Shown: positions 1 through 9,929, counted from the first letter of the stretch. The stretch: DNA of 44,489 nucleotides from Dehalococcoidia bacterium (GCA_003567655.1 PWZA01000008.1:1-44489); one strand, 5' to 3'. Notes: generated from the sequence alone by a model not told the origin. Numbers and translations: made by a program.

Positions 1-69
1 CTCCGGTATGAAGATGAAGCTGCATCTGATAAGGCTGGATACATAAGCAATAGGTACACCGAGTCACGT

Positions 70-954
70 TTATGCGCCTCGCCGGCCTGACTCAGAAATC
101 AAACGGTACATTTCAGCGGCATGAAAGGAACTGCGAATCAAGGGACCCGATGCAACACAGCGAAAACCCATTCGCTCTCCTATGCTCTCATATTCGGCGA
201 ATTCATCAGGACAGACATACCTCACTACCCTGTGGTGATTCAGCGAAGGGGCCAAGTACTGACCGATGGTTATGAAATCACAGCCAACCTCCCTGAGGTC
301 GGTCATGACTTCGGTGACCTCTTCCTGCGACTCCCCCAATCCCAGCATGAGGCCCGACTTGGTTAATAGTCCCGGCCTGAGCAGCCTGGCCTGTCTGAGG
401 AGTTCGAGCGAGCGGCGATAGTCGGCCTCCGGGCGCACCTCTGGGTAGAGCCGGGAAATAGTTTCCACGTTGTGATTCAGAATCGCCAGCGAGGTATCTG
501 TAACTGTTTCTAAAGCCGACAGAGAACCCCCAAAGTCAGGAATGAGAGCCTCGACAGTAATGTCGGGATCATACTCATGGATGGCGTTGATGGTGCGGGC
601 AAAGTGAGAAGAGCCGCCATCCGCGAGGTCATCCCTGGTGACCGAGGTAATGACAACGTGCCTCAGGCCCAGTTCAGCCACCGCCACAACGATATTCTCA
701 GGTTCGCCCGGATCAGGTCTCTGGGGGTACCCACCCTCAACGGCACAGAACGAACAATGGCGGGTGCAAATGTCACCCAGTATCATGAAGGTGGCAGTGT
801 TTTCAGAGAAGCACTTCTGGCGATTGGGACACCGTGCGCTCTCGCACACTGTATGCAGCTTCAGGGGACGCGTAAGCTTTCTCATCGCGGCCATCGTGGC
901 TGAGTCAAAGGGGCTGAGCTTCAGCCACTCAGGCCGTCTGGTATAGGCAGGCAC
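70..954 (-). CDS. lipA: Lipoyl synthase (radical SAM)
   Basis: 294 aa; CESARCPNRQKCF and CTRHCSFCAV cysteine motifs, C-terminal RSSF. Confidence 0.96.
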   Translation of the reverse strand: MPAYTRRPEWLKLSPFDSATMAAMRKLTRPLKLHTVCESARCPNRQKCFSENTATFMILGDICTRHCSFCAVEGGYPQRPDPGEPENIVVAVAELGLRHVVITSVTRDDLADGGSSHFARTINAIHEYDPDITVEALIPDFGGSLSALETVTDTSLAILNHNVETISRLYPEVRPEADYRRSLELLRQARLLRPGLLTKSGLMLGLGESQEEVTEVMTDLREVGCDFITIGQYLAPSLNHHRVVRYVCPDEFAEYESIGERMGFRCVASGPLIRSSFHAAEMYRLISESGRRGA

Positions 955-1676
955 TTGTCATCTCCCCGTTCGATCTGCAGACCGAACACCGCCGAAAAGG
1001 CACTGATCAAAGGGCCGATAACGGCTTCAGCTTCCACCGGGCGTCCCAGCACCTCGGAGATAGAAGTCATCGCCTTGTCACTAAGCCCGCAGGGATTTAT
1101 GTACTCGAAATGACTGAGATTGGTGTTCACATTAAGGGCGAAGCCGTGCATGGTAACACCGCGGCTGACATGTATGCCCAAAGAACAAATCTTCTCACCG
1201 CCGACCCAGACGCCCGGATGGTTTGCGTCAAGATACCCCCGGATATCAAGGCTGCGCAGAAGTCGCAGGATAGCATCCTCCAGTTTGCCGACGTACTCTC
1301 GCACACCAAGACTGTTGTCTTTGAGGCTCAATATAGGATAGCCTACCAGCTGTCCCGGTCCGTGATAGGTGATCCCACCTCCCCGGTTGGTATGGAAAAT
1401 GGCTATACCCTCGCGGGTCAGTGTCTCTTCGGGAACTACTATGTCCGCCTCGCCCTTGAACCGTCCTACAGTGAGCACCGCCGCATGCTGTAGAAGCAGC
1501 AGCACATCGGTAACGGTGCGCCTGGCCCTCGCCAGCGACAGCATTTCCTGCAATCTCAGGGCGGGCTCATATGGCACCATTCCCAGGTAGTAAGCAATAC
1601 AGGTCTTGCTGGGTGCCTGATCTCTCTTTTCAGTAGTCGCCCGCTCGTCTATCTTCTTATCAGCAGAGCCTTCCAT
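921..1676 (-). CDS. lipB: Octanoyltransferase; start placed at MEGSADKK inside the longer ORF
   Basis: TNRGGGITYHGPGQLVGYPI, KICSLGIHVSRGVTMHGFALNVN, NPCG motifs; overlaps lipA start. Confidence 0.94.
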   Translation of the reverse strand: MEGSADKKIDERATTEKRDQAPSKTCIAYYLGMVPYEPALRLQEMLSLARARRTVTDVLLLLQHAAVLTVGRFKGEADIVVPEETLTREGIAIFHTNRGGGITYHGPGQLVGYPILSLKDNSLGVREYVGKLEDAILRLLRSLDIRGYLDANHPGVWVGGEKICSLGIHVSRGVTMHGFALNVNTNLSHFEYINPCGLSDKAMTSISEVLGRPVEAEAVIGPLISAFSAVFGLQIERGDDKCLPIPDGLSG

Positions 1677-1695
1677 GACAAATACCTCATGATGC

Positions 1696-3072
1696 TTATC
1701 CAGAATGGATCGAGCCATCCAGTTGTCCCAGCGCACTCTCATGCACTGCCTCCGGAAGAGTGGGATGGGAATGGAGGGTGTGGGCAATATCGGTCGCCGT
1801 TGCACCCAGTTGCACAGCGAGAGCCCCTTCAGCGATCAGGTCGTCGGCATGCGGCCCCATAATGTGCAGGCCGAGAACCTTACCGTTATCGGCATTGCAG
1901 ATCATCTTGACAATGCCTGCAGTCTCGTCCATGGCAACAGCGCGTCCGCAGGCCACGAAGCGAAACTTGCTTACCTTGTGCGGTATCTCTCCCTCCTTCG
2001 CTTCTTTCTCGGTCATTCCGACACCCGCCACCGGCGGGAAGGTGTAGACACAGGTCGGAACGGCATGGTAATCCGTCTGCCTGCGGCGGCCCAGCGCGTT
2101 CTCCACAGCTATCCCGCCCTCATAGGAGGCAACATGGGCCACCATGTGTCTGCCCAGAACATCGCCAATCGCATAGACGCCGTCTACATTAGTCTCAAGA
2201 TATTCGTTCACCGTGACGGCTCCCCCGTCAGTATTGACACCAACATCGGATAAGCCGACACCCTTCGTATAGGGCCTACGACCGGTGGCCATTAATACCA
2301 TCTCTCCCTCTACCAAGTGCTCACCCTCGGGGGTATCCCAGCAAACCCTGATGCCCTTATCCGTCTCTCTAAGGCAGTTGACGGCAGCTCCGATTATGAC
2401 CTTTATGCCCTGCCTGGTCAAGCTCTGCGCATATCGGCGGCCCACCTCCTCGTCAACCGGCTCCAGGAGGAGCGGGCGTCTCTTCAAAATAGTGACATTG
2501 GATCCCAGCGCACTAAAGATACTGGCGAACTCGACGCCCACATGGCTGCCACCGATTACGACAAGGCTCTCGGGTAGTTTCTCCAACTCGAGAATGTCAT
2601 CAGTAGTCAGCACACCGGGCAATTCAAGCCCATCAATAGGAGGAAGCCTGGATTCTGAGCCGGTGGCGATAACGATCTTCTTTGTCGGTATCTCGGTTTT
2701 ATCAACTATAACCGTGTGTGGCGACAGAATTCGACCGGTTCCCCGGTAGACGCTTATCTTGTTTGCCTTCATCAACTGCTCAACACCCGACACCAATCCT
2801 TCAACCACCCTCCTCTTCCTTGCCATAATGAGGGGCAAGTCGGCCTTTACGTTGCCCGCCACTACTCCGAAGTCCTTTGCCCTCTTCGCTTCAAGAAGGA
2901 CTTCGGCGCTCCGCACGAGGGCCTTTGTGGGAATGCAGCCGCGGTTGAGACAGGTCCCACCCAGGCTGTCCTTCTCGATCAAAGCGACATTAGCTCCCAG
3001 TTGGGCGGCACGAATAGCCGCCACATATCCGCCGGGGCCTCCCCCGATTATAACTATGTCTTTTTCATCCAT
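1696..3072 (-). CDS. lpdA: Dihydrolipoyl dehydrogenase
   Basis: GGGPGGYVAAIRAAQLG, GGTCLNRGCIPTKAL redox motif, C-terminal HSHPTLPEAVHESA. Confidence 0.96.
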   Translation of the reverse strand: MDEKDIVIIGGGPGGYVAAIRAAQLGANVALIEKDSLGGTCLNRGCIPTKALVRSAEVLLEAKRAKDFGVVAGNVKADLPLIMARKRRVVEGLVSGVEQLMKANKISVYRGTGRILSPHTVIVDKTEIPTKKIVIATGSESRLPPIDGLELPGVLTTDDILELEKLPESLVVIGGSHVGVEFASIFSALGSNVTILKRRPLLLEPVDEEVGRRYAQSLTRQGIKVIIGAAVNCLRETDKGIRVCWDTPEGEHLVEGEMVLMATGRRPYTKGVGLSDVGVNTDGGAVTVNEYLETNVDGVYAIGDVLGRHMVAHVASYEGGIAVENALGRRRQTDYHAVPTCVYTFPPVAGVGMTEKEAKEGEIPHKVSKFRFVACGRAVAMDETAGIVKMICNADNGKVLGLHIMGPHADDLIAEGALAVQLGATATDIAHTLHSHPTLPEAVHESALGQLDGSIHSG

Positions 3073-3123
3073 AACTGTTCCTCCATGGCCACCCGACAAG
3101 ACCGATCAGAATACCCCGCACTC

Positions 3124-4575
3124 CTATTCCTTCTGCCCATTCATCTCCCAGCGCAGATCCAGTTGCCTGAAGGCTCTGGCATCATCGAGCCTCCTCACAG
3201 GCGTATTCCGGGGAGCGCTATGAAGTATCTCTGGATTCTCCTCGGCGTCCTTCGCAATCTCCTTCATGGACGCGATGTAATTATCCAACGTCTCCCTGCT
3301 CTCGGTCTCCGTCGGTTCCGTCATGAGGGCCTCACTGACAATCAACGGGAAGTAGACTGTCGGAGGATGCAGACCGTAGTCAAGCAACCGCTTGGCGATA
3401 TCCAACGTAGCCACTCCCTTTGCCTTCTGCTTCTTGCCGGAGAACACTACCTCGTGCATACAGGTGCGGTCGTACGGCAGGTGATAATAGGCCTTTAGCT
3501 TCTCCTTAATGTAATTCGCGTTCAGGACGGCGTCCTCACTGATCCGCTTCAGCCCGTCCGGCCCCAGCGAAAGGGCATAGGCATAAGCCTTGACCAGCAC
3601 GCTGAAGTTACCGTAGAAACCGGCGATCTTTCCGATCGTCTTGGCCGGTGACACAAACCCATATCTACCGTTATCCTCAGACACGAGTGGTGTCGGCAAG
3701 AAATCAACCAGATTCTCCCTCACACAAAGAGGTCCTGAGCCGGGCCCACCACCCCCATGGGGGGTGCTGAATGTCTTATGCAGATTGAGCTGCACGTAGT
3801 CAAAGCCGAGCTCACCGAACTTGGCCTGTCCCAGGATAGCATTGAGATTCGCTCCGTCCCCACCCAGAAGGCCTCCTCGCTCATGCACCAATCGGCTGAT
3901 CTCGGCTATCTTGGGATCGAACAGACCGAGGGTCGAGGGCATGGTCAGAGTTAAAGCGGCCACTTCCTCCGTCATCATAGATTCCAGACTCTTAAGATCA
4001 AGGTCGCCCTTGTCATCAGAAGCCACGATGCCCGTGTCCAGTCCGCACATGGCAACGCTGGCGGGGTTAGTGCCATGGGATGAATCGGTGAGCAGTATCT
4101 TCTTTCTGGATCTGTCTCCTCGGTCCTCATGGTATGCCTTCACCATGAAGAGGCCGGCTAACTCACCGTGGGCTCCGGCCACCGGAACCAAACTGGTAGC
4201 ATTCGTACCCGTTACCTCGGTCAGATACTCCTGCAGGCGGTACATGAGCTCAAGCGCCCCCTGAACCGAGTCCTCAGGCTGATAGGGATGAAGCGCGGCA
4301 AAACCCGGTAACCTGGAAACATCCTCGTGCCACTTCGGATTATACTTCATGGTGCAACTTCCAAGAGGGTAGAATCCGGAGTCCACGCCGTAGTTAAGCT
4401 TACTCAAGGCGGTGAAATACCTCACGAGGTCGACCTCGCTGACCTCGGGTATTCGGAGTTCCTCACGGAGTGAATCTGCGGGTGGCAGGTCGCTCGATGG
4501 AACATCCAGACTGGGCAGAGTGCATCCTATGCGGCCCGGTCTACTTATCTCAGGTAGTAAGTAATGCTCTCTCAT
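3124..4575 (-). CDS. gcvPB: Glycine dehydrogenase (decarboxylating) subunit 2
   Basis: 483 aa; PLP lysine region NLHKTFSTPHGGGGPGSGP. Confidence 0.96.
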   Translation of the reverse strand: MREHYLLPEISRPGRIGCTLPSLDVPSSDLPPADSLREELRIPEVSEVDLVRYFTALSKLNYGVDSGFYPLGSCTMKYNPKWHEDVSRLPGFAALHPYQPEDSVQGALELMYRLQEYLTEVTGTNATSLVPVAGAHGELAGLFMVKAYHEDRGDRSRKKILLTDSSHGTNPASVAMCGLDTGIVASDDKGDLDLKSLESMMTEEVAALTLTMPSTLGLFDPKIAEISRLVHERGGLLGGDGANLNAILGQAKFGELGFDYVQLNLHKTFSTPHGGGGPGSGPLCVRENLVDFLPTPLVSEDNGRYGFVSPAKTIGKIAGFYGNFSVLVKAYAYALSLGPDGLKRISEDAVLNANYIKEKLKAYYHLPYDRTCMHEVVFSGKKQKAKGVATLDIAKRLLDYGLHPPTVYFPLIVSEALMTEPTETESRETLDNYIASMKEIAKDAEENPEILHSAPRNTPVRRLDDARAFRQLDLRWEMNGQKE

Positions 4576-4587
4576 ATTTCTTTCCTT

Positions 4588-5904
4588 CTATAGATCCCCG
4601 AGGGTTTTCACCAGTTTGTCGATCTCCTGCCTGGTGTTCACTTCCGTGACACAGAGTAGCATAGCGTTCTCCTCCAGATGGCTTATATCCAGACCGCCGA
4701 TTATACGTTCCTTGTAAAGAGCCTTGGATATATCGGATGGCGGCACAGGGCAACGGACAGCAAACTCCTTGAAGAAAGGCTGAGAGAAGACAAGGGAGTA
4801 CCCCTTCAGCTTGGTTATGGCATCGGCAGCGTAGTGTGCCTTGTGGTAGCATAACTCGGCTACCTGTCGCAGACCCTGCTTGCCCATTGCCGCAAGGTAG
4901 ACGGCCGCAGCCAGAGCCATCAAGGCCTGACTTGTACAGATATTAGATGTCGCCTGCTCACGACGAATATGTTGCTCGCGGGTGACCAGGGTCATCACAT
5001 ATCCCGGGTTACCATCGACATCCACCGTCTTGCCCACAATACGACCGGGCATGCGGCGTACATAGTCCTTGCGACAGGCGAAGATGCCCAGATAGGGGCC
5101 GCCGAAGCTGGCCGGAATACCGAGCGGCTGTCCCTCACCGACGGTGATATCAACTCCATATTCTCCCGGTGGCCTGAACATGCCCAGTGACGTGGGGTCT
5201 ACGACGGCGATAAGCAGGGCACCTGTATCATGAGCCTTCTGAACATAATGCTCCATCGGCTCGAAGTGGCCGAAGAAATTCGGTTGCTGGACTATGAGAC
5301 AGGCAAGATCGGTGGGGAGGCTATCTGAACCAGAATCCAGAGTTACCAGGGGGATATCCTTGCCGCTGCAGTAGGTATCGAGTACCTCACGATATGTCGG
5401 GTGTACCGTGGAAAGCACGGCCGCTTTGCTCCTGTTGGTGATCGCGCAGGCCATCATGGCGGCTTCGGCGGCAGAGGTACTGCCGTCATACATTCCGGCA
5501 TTGCTTACCTCCATTCCCGTCAGCTGGCATATCAGAGACTGGAATTCGTAGACTGACTGCAGTGTTCCCTGGCTGACCTCGGCCTGATATGGAGTATACG
5601 CAGTATAGAACTCGCTGCGACCAATGATATGGTCCACAATGCTGGGGATGAAGTGCCGGTAGCTACCAGCACCCAGGAAGCAAGCGTAGTCATCCGGATT
5701 CACATTGGAGTTCGCCAGTCGACCGAACTCCTTCTTCAGTTCGAACTCAGACAAAGCTGGAGGCAGGTTAAAGCTCGTATCACGGAATTCCTTCGGTATA
5801 TCACAAAACAGGTCGGCAACCGATTTCACGCCGATCTCGCGCAGCATAGCAGTGCGATCGGCCTCGGTGTTTGGCAGATATGGCAATGGCGTCCTATTGT
5901 TCAT
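4588..5904 (-). CDS. gcvPA: Glycine dehydrogenase (decarboxylating) subunit 1; start at MNNRTPLPYLPNT
   Basis: FLGAGSYRHFIPSIVDHIIGRSEFYTAYTPYQAEVSQGTLQ motif; adjacent to gcvPB. Confidence 0.95.
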   Translation of the reverse strand: MNNRTPLPYLPNTEADRTAMLREIGVKSVADLFCDIPKEFRDTSFNLPPALSEFELKKEFGRLANSNVNPDDYACFLGAGSYRHFIPSIVDHIIGRSEFYTAYTPYQAEVSQGTLQSVYEFQSLICQLTGMEVSNAGMYDGSTSAAEAAMMACAITNRSKAAVLSTVHPTYREVLDTYCSGKDIPLVTLDSGSDSLPTDLACLIVQQPNFFGHFEPMEHYVQKAHDTGALLIAVVDPTSLGMFRPPGEYGVDITVGEGQPLGIPASFGGPYLGIFACRKDYVRRMPGRIVGKTVDVDGNPGYVMTLVTREQHIRREQATSNICTSQALMALAAAVYLAAMGKQGLRQVAELCYHKAHYAADAITKLKGYSLVFSQPFFKEFAVRCPVPPSDISKALYKERIIGGLDISHLEENAMLLCVTEVNTRQEIDKLVKTLGDL

Positions 5905-5923
5905 CCGCTCTCTGTTCTGCACA

Positions 5924-6313
5924 TTATGCAGATGCCTCCGCCTCATACTTCTCATACTCTTCGCTGTTCATGAGCGCGTCGAGTTGCGACGGGTCGCTGA
6001 GTTCCAGTTTCACCAGCCAGCCGGCTCCATAGGGATCTTCGTTCACCAGCTTGGGCTCATCAACCACGCTCTGGTTGATCTCCAGCACCTTGCCACCGGC
6101 CGGCGAAAACAGATCGGAGACCGCCTTCACCGATTCAACCTCACCTATCTTCTTGAACTGCTCCACCTCGGTACCCGGCTGCGGCAGATCCAGAAACACG
6201 ATGTCGCCGAGCTGGCTCTGTGCATAGTTGGCCAGCCCCATCTTCGCCTTGTTCTCAGACTCTATCGATAGCCACTCATGATCCTTTGTGTACTTGTAAT
6301 CCTTCGGGTTCAT
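5924..6313 (-). CDS. gcvH: Glycine cleavage system H protein
   Basis: 129 aa; lipoyl-lysine motif GEVESVKAVSDLFSPAGG. Confidence 0.96.
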   Translation of the reverse strand: MNPKDYKYTKDHEWLSIESENKAKMGLANYAQSQLGDIVFLDLPQPGTEVEQFKKIGEVESVKAVSDLFSPAGGKVLEINQSVVDEPKLVNEDPYGAGWLVKLELSDPSQLDALMNSEEYEKYEAEASA

Positions 6314-6314
6314 C

Positions 6315-7394
6315 TCACACTCCTCTCTTATAGAATCTCTTTTTAACTATGCGTGCCGGTGCAAGCTTGTTACGAAGCATTATCTCGATCCCGGTGCCGA
6401 TTGCAGACAGCTCAACGGGAACATAGCCGAGACCGATGTTGAGTCCCAGAGTCGGCGCATAGCCACCGCTGGTCACCTTACCGATTTCTAAACCAGAGGT
6501 ATAAATCGGGTATCCGGTGCGGGCTATTTCCCTTCCTTCCATTCGGAAACCGACCAGCTTGCGTCCAACACCCCTGCTCTTGATCTCAACGAGGGCTTCC
6601 CTGCCCACGAAGTCATCTCGCTCAAGATCGACCAGCCAACCCAGGTCGGCCTCGAAAGGATTGGTGCTCGAGTCCATATCCTGCCCGCAGAGCAGCATAC
6701 CGGCCTCTAATCGCAGGCTATCGCGTGCTCCCAGACCGCATGGTTTCACGCCCTGCTCGGTAAATGACTCCCATAGTGGCACTGCTAATGCTGCCTCGGC
6801 GATTATCTCAAAGCCATCCTCTCCCGTATATCCCGTTCGCCCCACTGAAACTTTCATATCGCCAATCTTAGTCTCTGCATAGCCGAAGCGCGGTAGATGA
6901 GTTACCCTGCCAAGGCTCTCCAGATCACAAGCTGCCGGCCCCTGCACCGCTATCATCACCGTAGAGGCCGACACATCCCTGATCTTGATATCGCGGTCGG
7001 AGCCCGCTCGACGGGTCAGCCAGTCAAGCTTACGCCTGGCATTGGCGGCATTCCAGACTATCAGGTAGCGATCGGCCCGGACACGAAACAGCCACAGATC
7101 ATCCAGAACCCCTCCATTCTCCAGACACATCATAGAGAGATGAGAGGAACCTACCTCCAAATCCTGTGCCGGCCTGGTCAATATAGAGTCCAGGAAGGAG
7201 CCTGCTTTGTTCCCCGTCACCCAGACCCGCCCCATGTCAGAGACATCGAATATACCGGCCGAATCCCTCACGGCCTTATGCTCCTCCAGAATTGACGTGT
7301 ACCACACAGGCAGCTCCCAGCCTGCAAAATCCATTATCCGTGCATTCAGCTTGCGGTGTACTTCGTTTAGAGGTGTCTTCTTCAACTCTTCCAT
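6315..7394 (-). CDS. gcvT: Aminomethyltransferase (T protein)
   Basis: 359 aa; FDVSDMGRVWVTG, GYTGEDGFEI, CGLGARDSLRLEAGM motifs. Confidence 0.96.
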   Translation of the reverse strand: MEELKKTPLNEVHRKLNARIMDFAGWELPVWYTSILEEHKAVRDSAGIFDVSDMGRVWVTGNKAGSFLDSILTRPAQDLEVGSSHLSMMCLENGGVLDDLWLFRVRADRYLIVWNAANARRKLDWLTRRAGSDRDIKIRDVSASTVMIAVQGPAACDLESLGRVTHLPRFGYAETKIGDMKVSVGRTGYTGEDGFEIIAEAALAVPLWESFTEQGVKPCGLGARDSLRLEAGMLLCGQDMDSSTNPFEADLGWLVDLERDDFVGREALVEIKSRGVGRKLVGFRMEGREIARTGYPIYTSGLEIGKVTSGGYAPTLGLNIGLGYVPVELSAIGTGIEIMLRNKLAPARIVKKRFYKRGV

Positions 7395-7449
7395 AGTTTA
7401 CTTCTCGCCAGCAGGGTGCTCAAAATCCCCTCCATTAAACAAAACAGGA

Positions 7450-7470
7450 GAACTCGTTACTCACGAATTC
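7450..7470 (-). terminator. Candidate expression-platform hairpin downstream of glycine aptamer 2
   Basis: On minus strand GAATTCGT-GAGTA-ACGAGTTC (8 bp with one G-U), followed by TCCTGTTTTGTTT. Confidence 0.45.
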
Positions 7471-7472
7471 CC

Positions 7473-7665
7473 CCCCTGTCTCTTTCCCTGAGAGATTATC
7501 CGAGCACAATAGCCGCGGACTTACCCCGTCGGTGACCTCCAGCCGAGGTCTTTCCAGGGATTCAGTTTGCGGCAGTCCTTTTGCCTGAGAGTTTCGAAAC
7601 CGGGGCTCTCGACCCCGCTCCCTTGCACCTTCGGCTCCCTTATCAGGATCTCTCCTGCCGCAAAG
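7473..7665 (-). ncRNA. Tandem glycine riboswitch (two aptamers: ~7569-7662 and ~7473-7558)
   Basis: Minus strand GGCAGGAGAGATCCTG...GCCGAAGGTGCAA...AACTCTCAGGCAAAAGGACTGCC, then CCCTGGAAAGACC...CACCGACGGGGTAAG...AATCTCTCAGGGAAAGAGACAGGG; directly upstream of gcvT. Confidence 0.95.
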
Positions 7666-7683
7666 CAAGAATCACGCTTAATC

Positions 7684-7713
7684 TTTGTACCATACGCGTA
7701 CCGGTATTGTCAA
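7684..7713 (-). promoter_or_regulatory. Candidate sigma70-type promoter for the gcv operon
   Basis: Minus strand TTGACA-N18-TACAAA just upstream of the first glycine aptamer. Confidence 0.6.
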
Positions 7714-7896
7714 TGTGAGCTAGGGTTGATAAGACCGTGGCTATTCGGACTTTCACCCAAGCAGGCTATTTTCTCCGGGCGTTGGGCAAGGACATAACAG
7801 ACCGAGAACCGAGCCGACACTTGACATAATACCTTAACATCCAGAGGATCAACCGGGAAGATAGGCAGCATACTAGTGCAGGTCTCTCTCTGCTCC

Positions 7897-9024
7897 TCAA
7901 GCGGTTGCGAACGCGCTATCTGACAGGCTATCCAATGCTCCAGTGAGTCTGGCTACGTATTCGTCCACTTGGTTGCGGTCGAATCGTATCAGTCGGTCGG
8001 CTGTCTTCCGGCAGTAATCGCAACGGTAGCACTCAGAGAGGCAGTTCTGTTTCCTGAAGAAATCGATGAACCCGTCCAGAGCCTGGTTGTCAATATAGAG
8101 TTCGGGGGGAGGTGCCGGGGTGTGACCGGTCGCGCCAGTCGGGCCGGCGTTGACGAACCCGATCTTGGGAGCGAGGGCATTCAGAATATCATGCAGGTTC
8201 CCCTCATAGTGGCGGGACGAGTATGCTGCTGCGGCCCTCAGTATGCGCTCGGTGGGCATAGCCCGGCCGCTGATTTTGAACATACCGATACCGATGTCCT
8301 CGTACAGGTGCAGGTCCTCGGGCCTTATCCAGCGGCACTTGATGTTCTCAGACATGTCGCTTAGCCGGTCCAGGGTACAGCGAATGGTGCAATAGTCGAC
8401 GTAGCAACCATGCACAGGATTGTAGCTCTGGCTGGCATGTCCCAAGCCGTCATGGTGATAATACTCGTAGGGACACTGGTACAGACAGAGATTGTTAGCC
8501 AGTACGATGATCTCGCACTCCACCGCCTTCGTGATAGCTTCGAGTGTCCTGAAGTCCCGGTTTACGTGAAAGTCGAGGTTGATGGAATCGGCCCCTAGCG
8601 ACTCGAAGAACCGCGCCCGCGCTACATTGTGCACGTGCGCTATGGTCGATATCCGTATCTTGAGTTGCGGGAACTGCCGCTTTATGAGTTCCACCAGATA
8701 GGGAATGGTCACAGTCACGCTATCGACGCCGATGCAGGTGATCCAGTCAAGGTGCTCAATCAACTCCCGATGGGTGCTCTTGTCCCACTCCATGTTGCTC
8801 ATGCTGGGAGCATTGAGTAGATAGTCGAAATTGAGGCCAGCCGCATGGGCTCTTGTTATATACTCCTCAGCCTGACCTTTGGCCATGTCCACGTTGTCGG
8901 GACTGGACCCGCCGGTACCGATGAGAGAGGTGGTCAGCACGCCATACAGATCTACGCCGGCGTCGAGCCTGCTCAACCGCTCAATCAGGGCAGGGTCCCA
9001 ATTCGTCGGTACTAGAAGTCGCAT
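7897..9024 (-). CDS. U32-family-like protein (UbiU/UbiV/TrhP/YhbU-type fold) with extra C-terminal cysteine cluster
   Basis: LANNLCLYQCPYEYYHH, GCYVDYCTIRC, IKCRWIRPEDLHLYEDIGIGMFKISGR motifs. Confidence 0.7.
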   Translation of the reverse strand: MRLLVPTNWDPALIERLSRLDAGVDLYGVLTTSLIGTGGSSPDNVDMAKGQAEEYITRAHAAGLNFDYLLNAPSMSNMEWDKSTHRELIEHLDWITCIGVDSVTVTIPYLVELIKRQFPQLKIRISTIAHVHNVARARFFESLGADSINLDFHVNRDFRTLEAITKAVECEIIVLANNLCLYQCPYEYYHHDGLGHASQSYNPVHGCYVDYCTIRCTLDRLSDMSENIKCRWIRPEDLHLYEDIGIGMFKISGRAMPTERILRAAAAYSSRHYEGNLHDILNALAPKIGFVNAGPTGATGHTPAPPPELYIDNQALDGFIDFFRKQNCLSECYRCDYCRKTADRLIRFDRNQVDEYVARLTGALDSLSDSAFATA

Positions 9025-9164
9025 GTTATTTCACGATGCGTGGCATAGTTTCGGGATGGGGGCAGTACAAGCCCACGTATTAGCATGGTTCGCGTTTGGC
9101 CGACCCATCATGCATATCGTACTACAACCGCGATCCAGTCCGACGCGGCTGTCAAAGAGGTGGC

Positions 9165-9920
9165 CTACGGAAAAGCTCCGCCATCGATTGTGATAACCTG
9201 TCCCGTTATATAGCCTGCTTTCTCACTAGCCAAAAAGGCTACTAGTTCGGCCACGTCCTCGGGTTGCCCCAGTCGCGCCAGCGGAATCAGGGACAGCAAA
9301 CCATCCCGCGTCTCCTGAGGGAGCCTATTCGTCATATCGGTCACGATGAAGCCGGGAGCGATGGCATTGACGGTTATGTTTCTTGAACCCATCTCGCGGG
9401 CCACGCTCTTGGTAAAGGCGATAATACCCCCCTTGGAGGCAGCATAGTTACACTGTCCGGCATTTCCTACCCTTCCGACAACAGAGGAGATACTGATCAC
9501 TCGTCCCCACTGCTGCTTCATCATATGCCTGACGGCATGTTTGGTACACAGGAAGGCTCCTTTCAGGTTGGTCTCTATCACTGCATCCCAGTCATCATCG
9601 GACATCCTGAGTAGAAGGGTGTCCTTGTTGATGCCGGCGTTGTTGACGAGGATATCGATCCTGCCCCATTTCTCAGCCACCTGCTCCACCATGGCCTTCA
9701 CGGCATCGCTGTTGCGGATATCGGCTTCCACAGGCATCGCCTTGCCGCCTGCATCAACTATGCTCTGCACAACTTCCCCTGCATCGTCCCTGTTACTGGG
9801 CTCGATTTCCACATAGTTGACTGCCACCATGGCACCCAGGCTGGCCAGCTTGAGGGCGATGGCTCTGCCTATGCCGCGGGAGGCACCGGTGACAAGAGAT
9901 ACCTTACCTTCCAGTTCCAC
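9165..9920 (-). CDS. fabG: 3-oxoacyl-ACP reductase
   Basis: SDR: VTGASRGIGRAIA, NNAGI, YAASKGGI, NAIAPGFIVTDM, GQVITIDGG. Confidence 0.92.
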   Translation of the reverse strand: MELEGKVSLVTGASRGIGRAIALKLASLGAMVAVNYVEIEPSNRDDAGEVVQSIVDAGGKAMPVEADIRNSDAVKAMVEQVAEKWGRIDILVNNAGINKDTLLLRMSDDDWDAVIETNLKGAFLCTKHAVRHMMKQQWGRVISISSVVGRVGNAGQCNYAASKGGIIAFTKSVAREMGSRNITVNAIAPGFIVTDMTNRLPQETRDGLLSLIPLARLGQPEDVAELVAFLASEKAGYITGQVITIDGGAFP

Positions 9921-9929
9921 AGTTCTTCC

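Noticed and set aside
3821-4264. 147-aa plus-strand ORF inside gcvPB (with many similar ORFs across 70-9900 plus strand)
   Set aside because: Complement of well-supported minus-strand genes; no motifs and no independent promoter.
7828-7850. Plus-strand TTGACATAATACC promoter-like sequence
   Set aside because: No well-spaced -10 and no plus-strand gene downstream; the following region codes on the minus strand.
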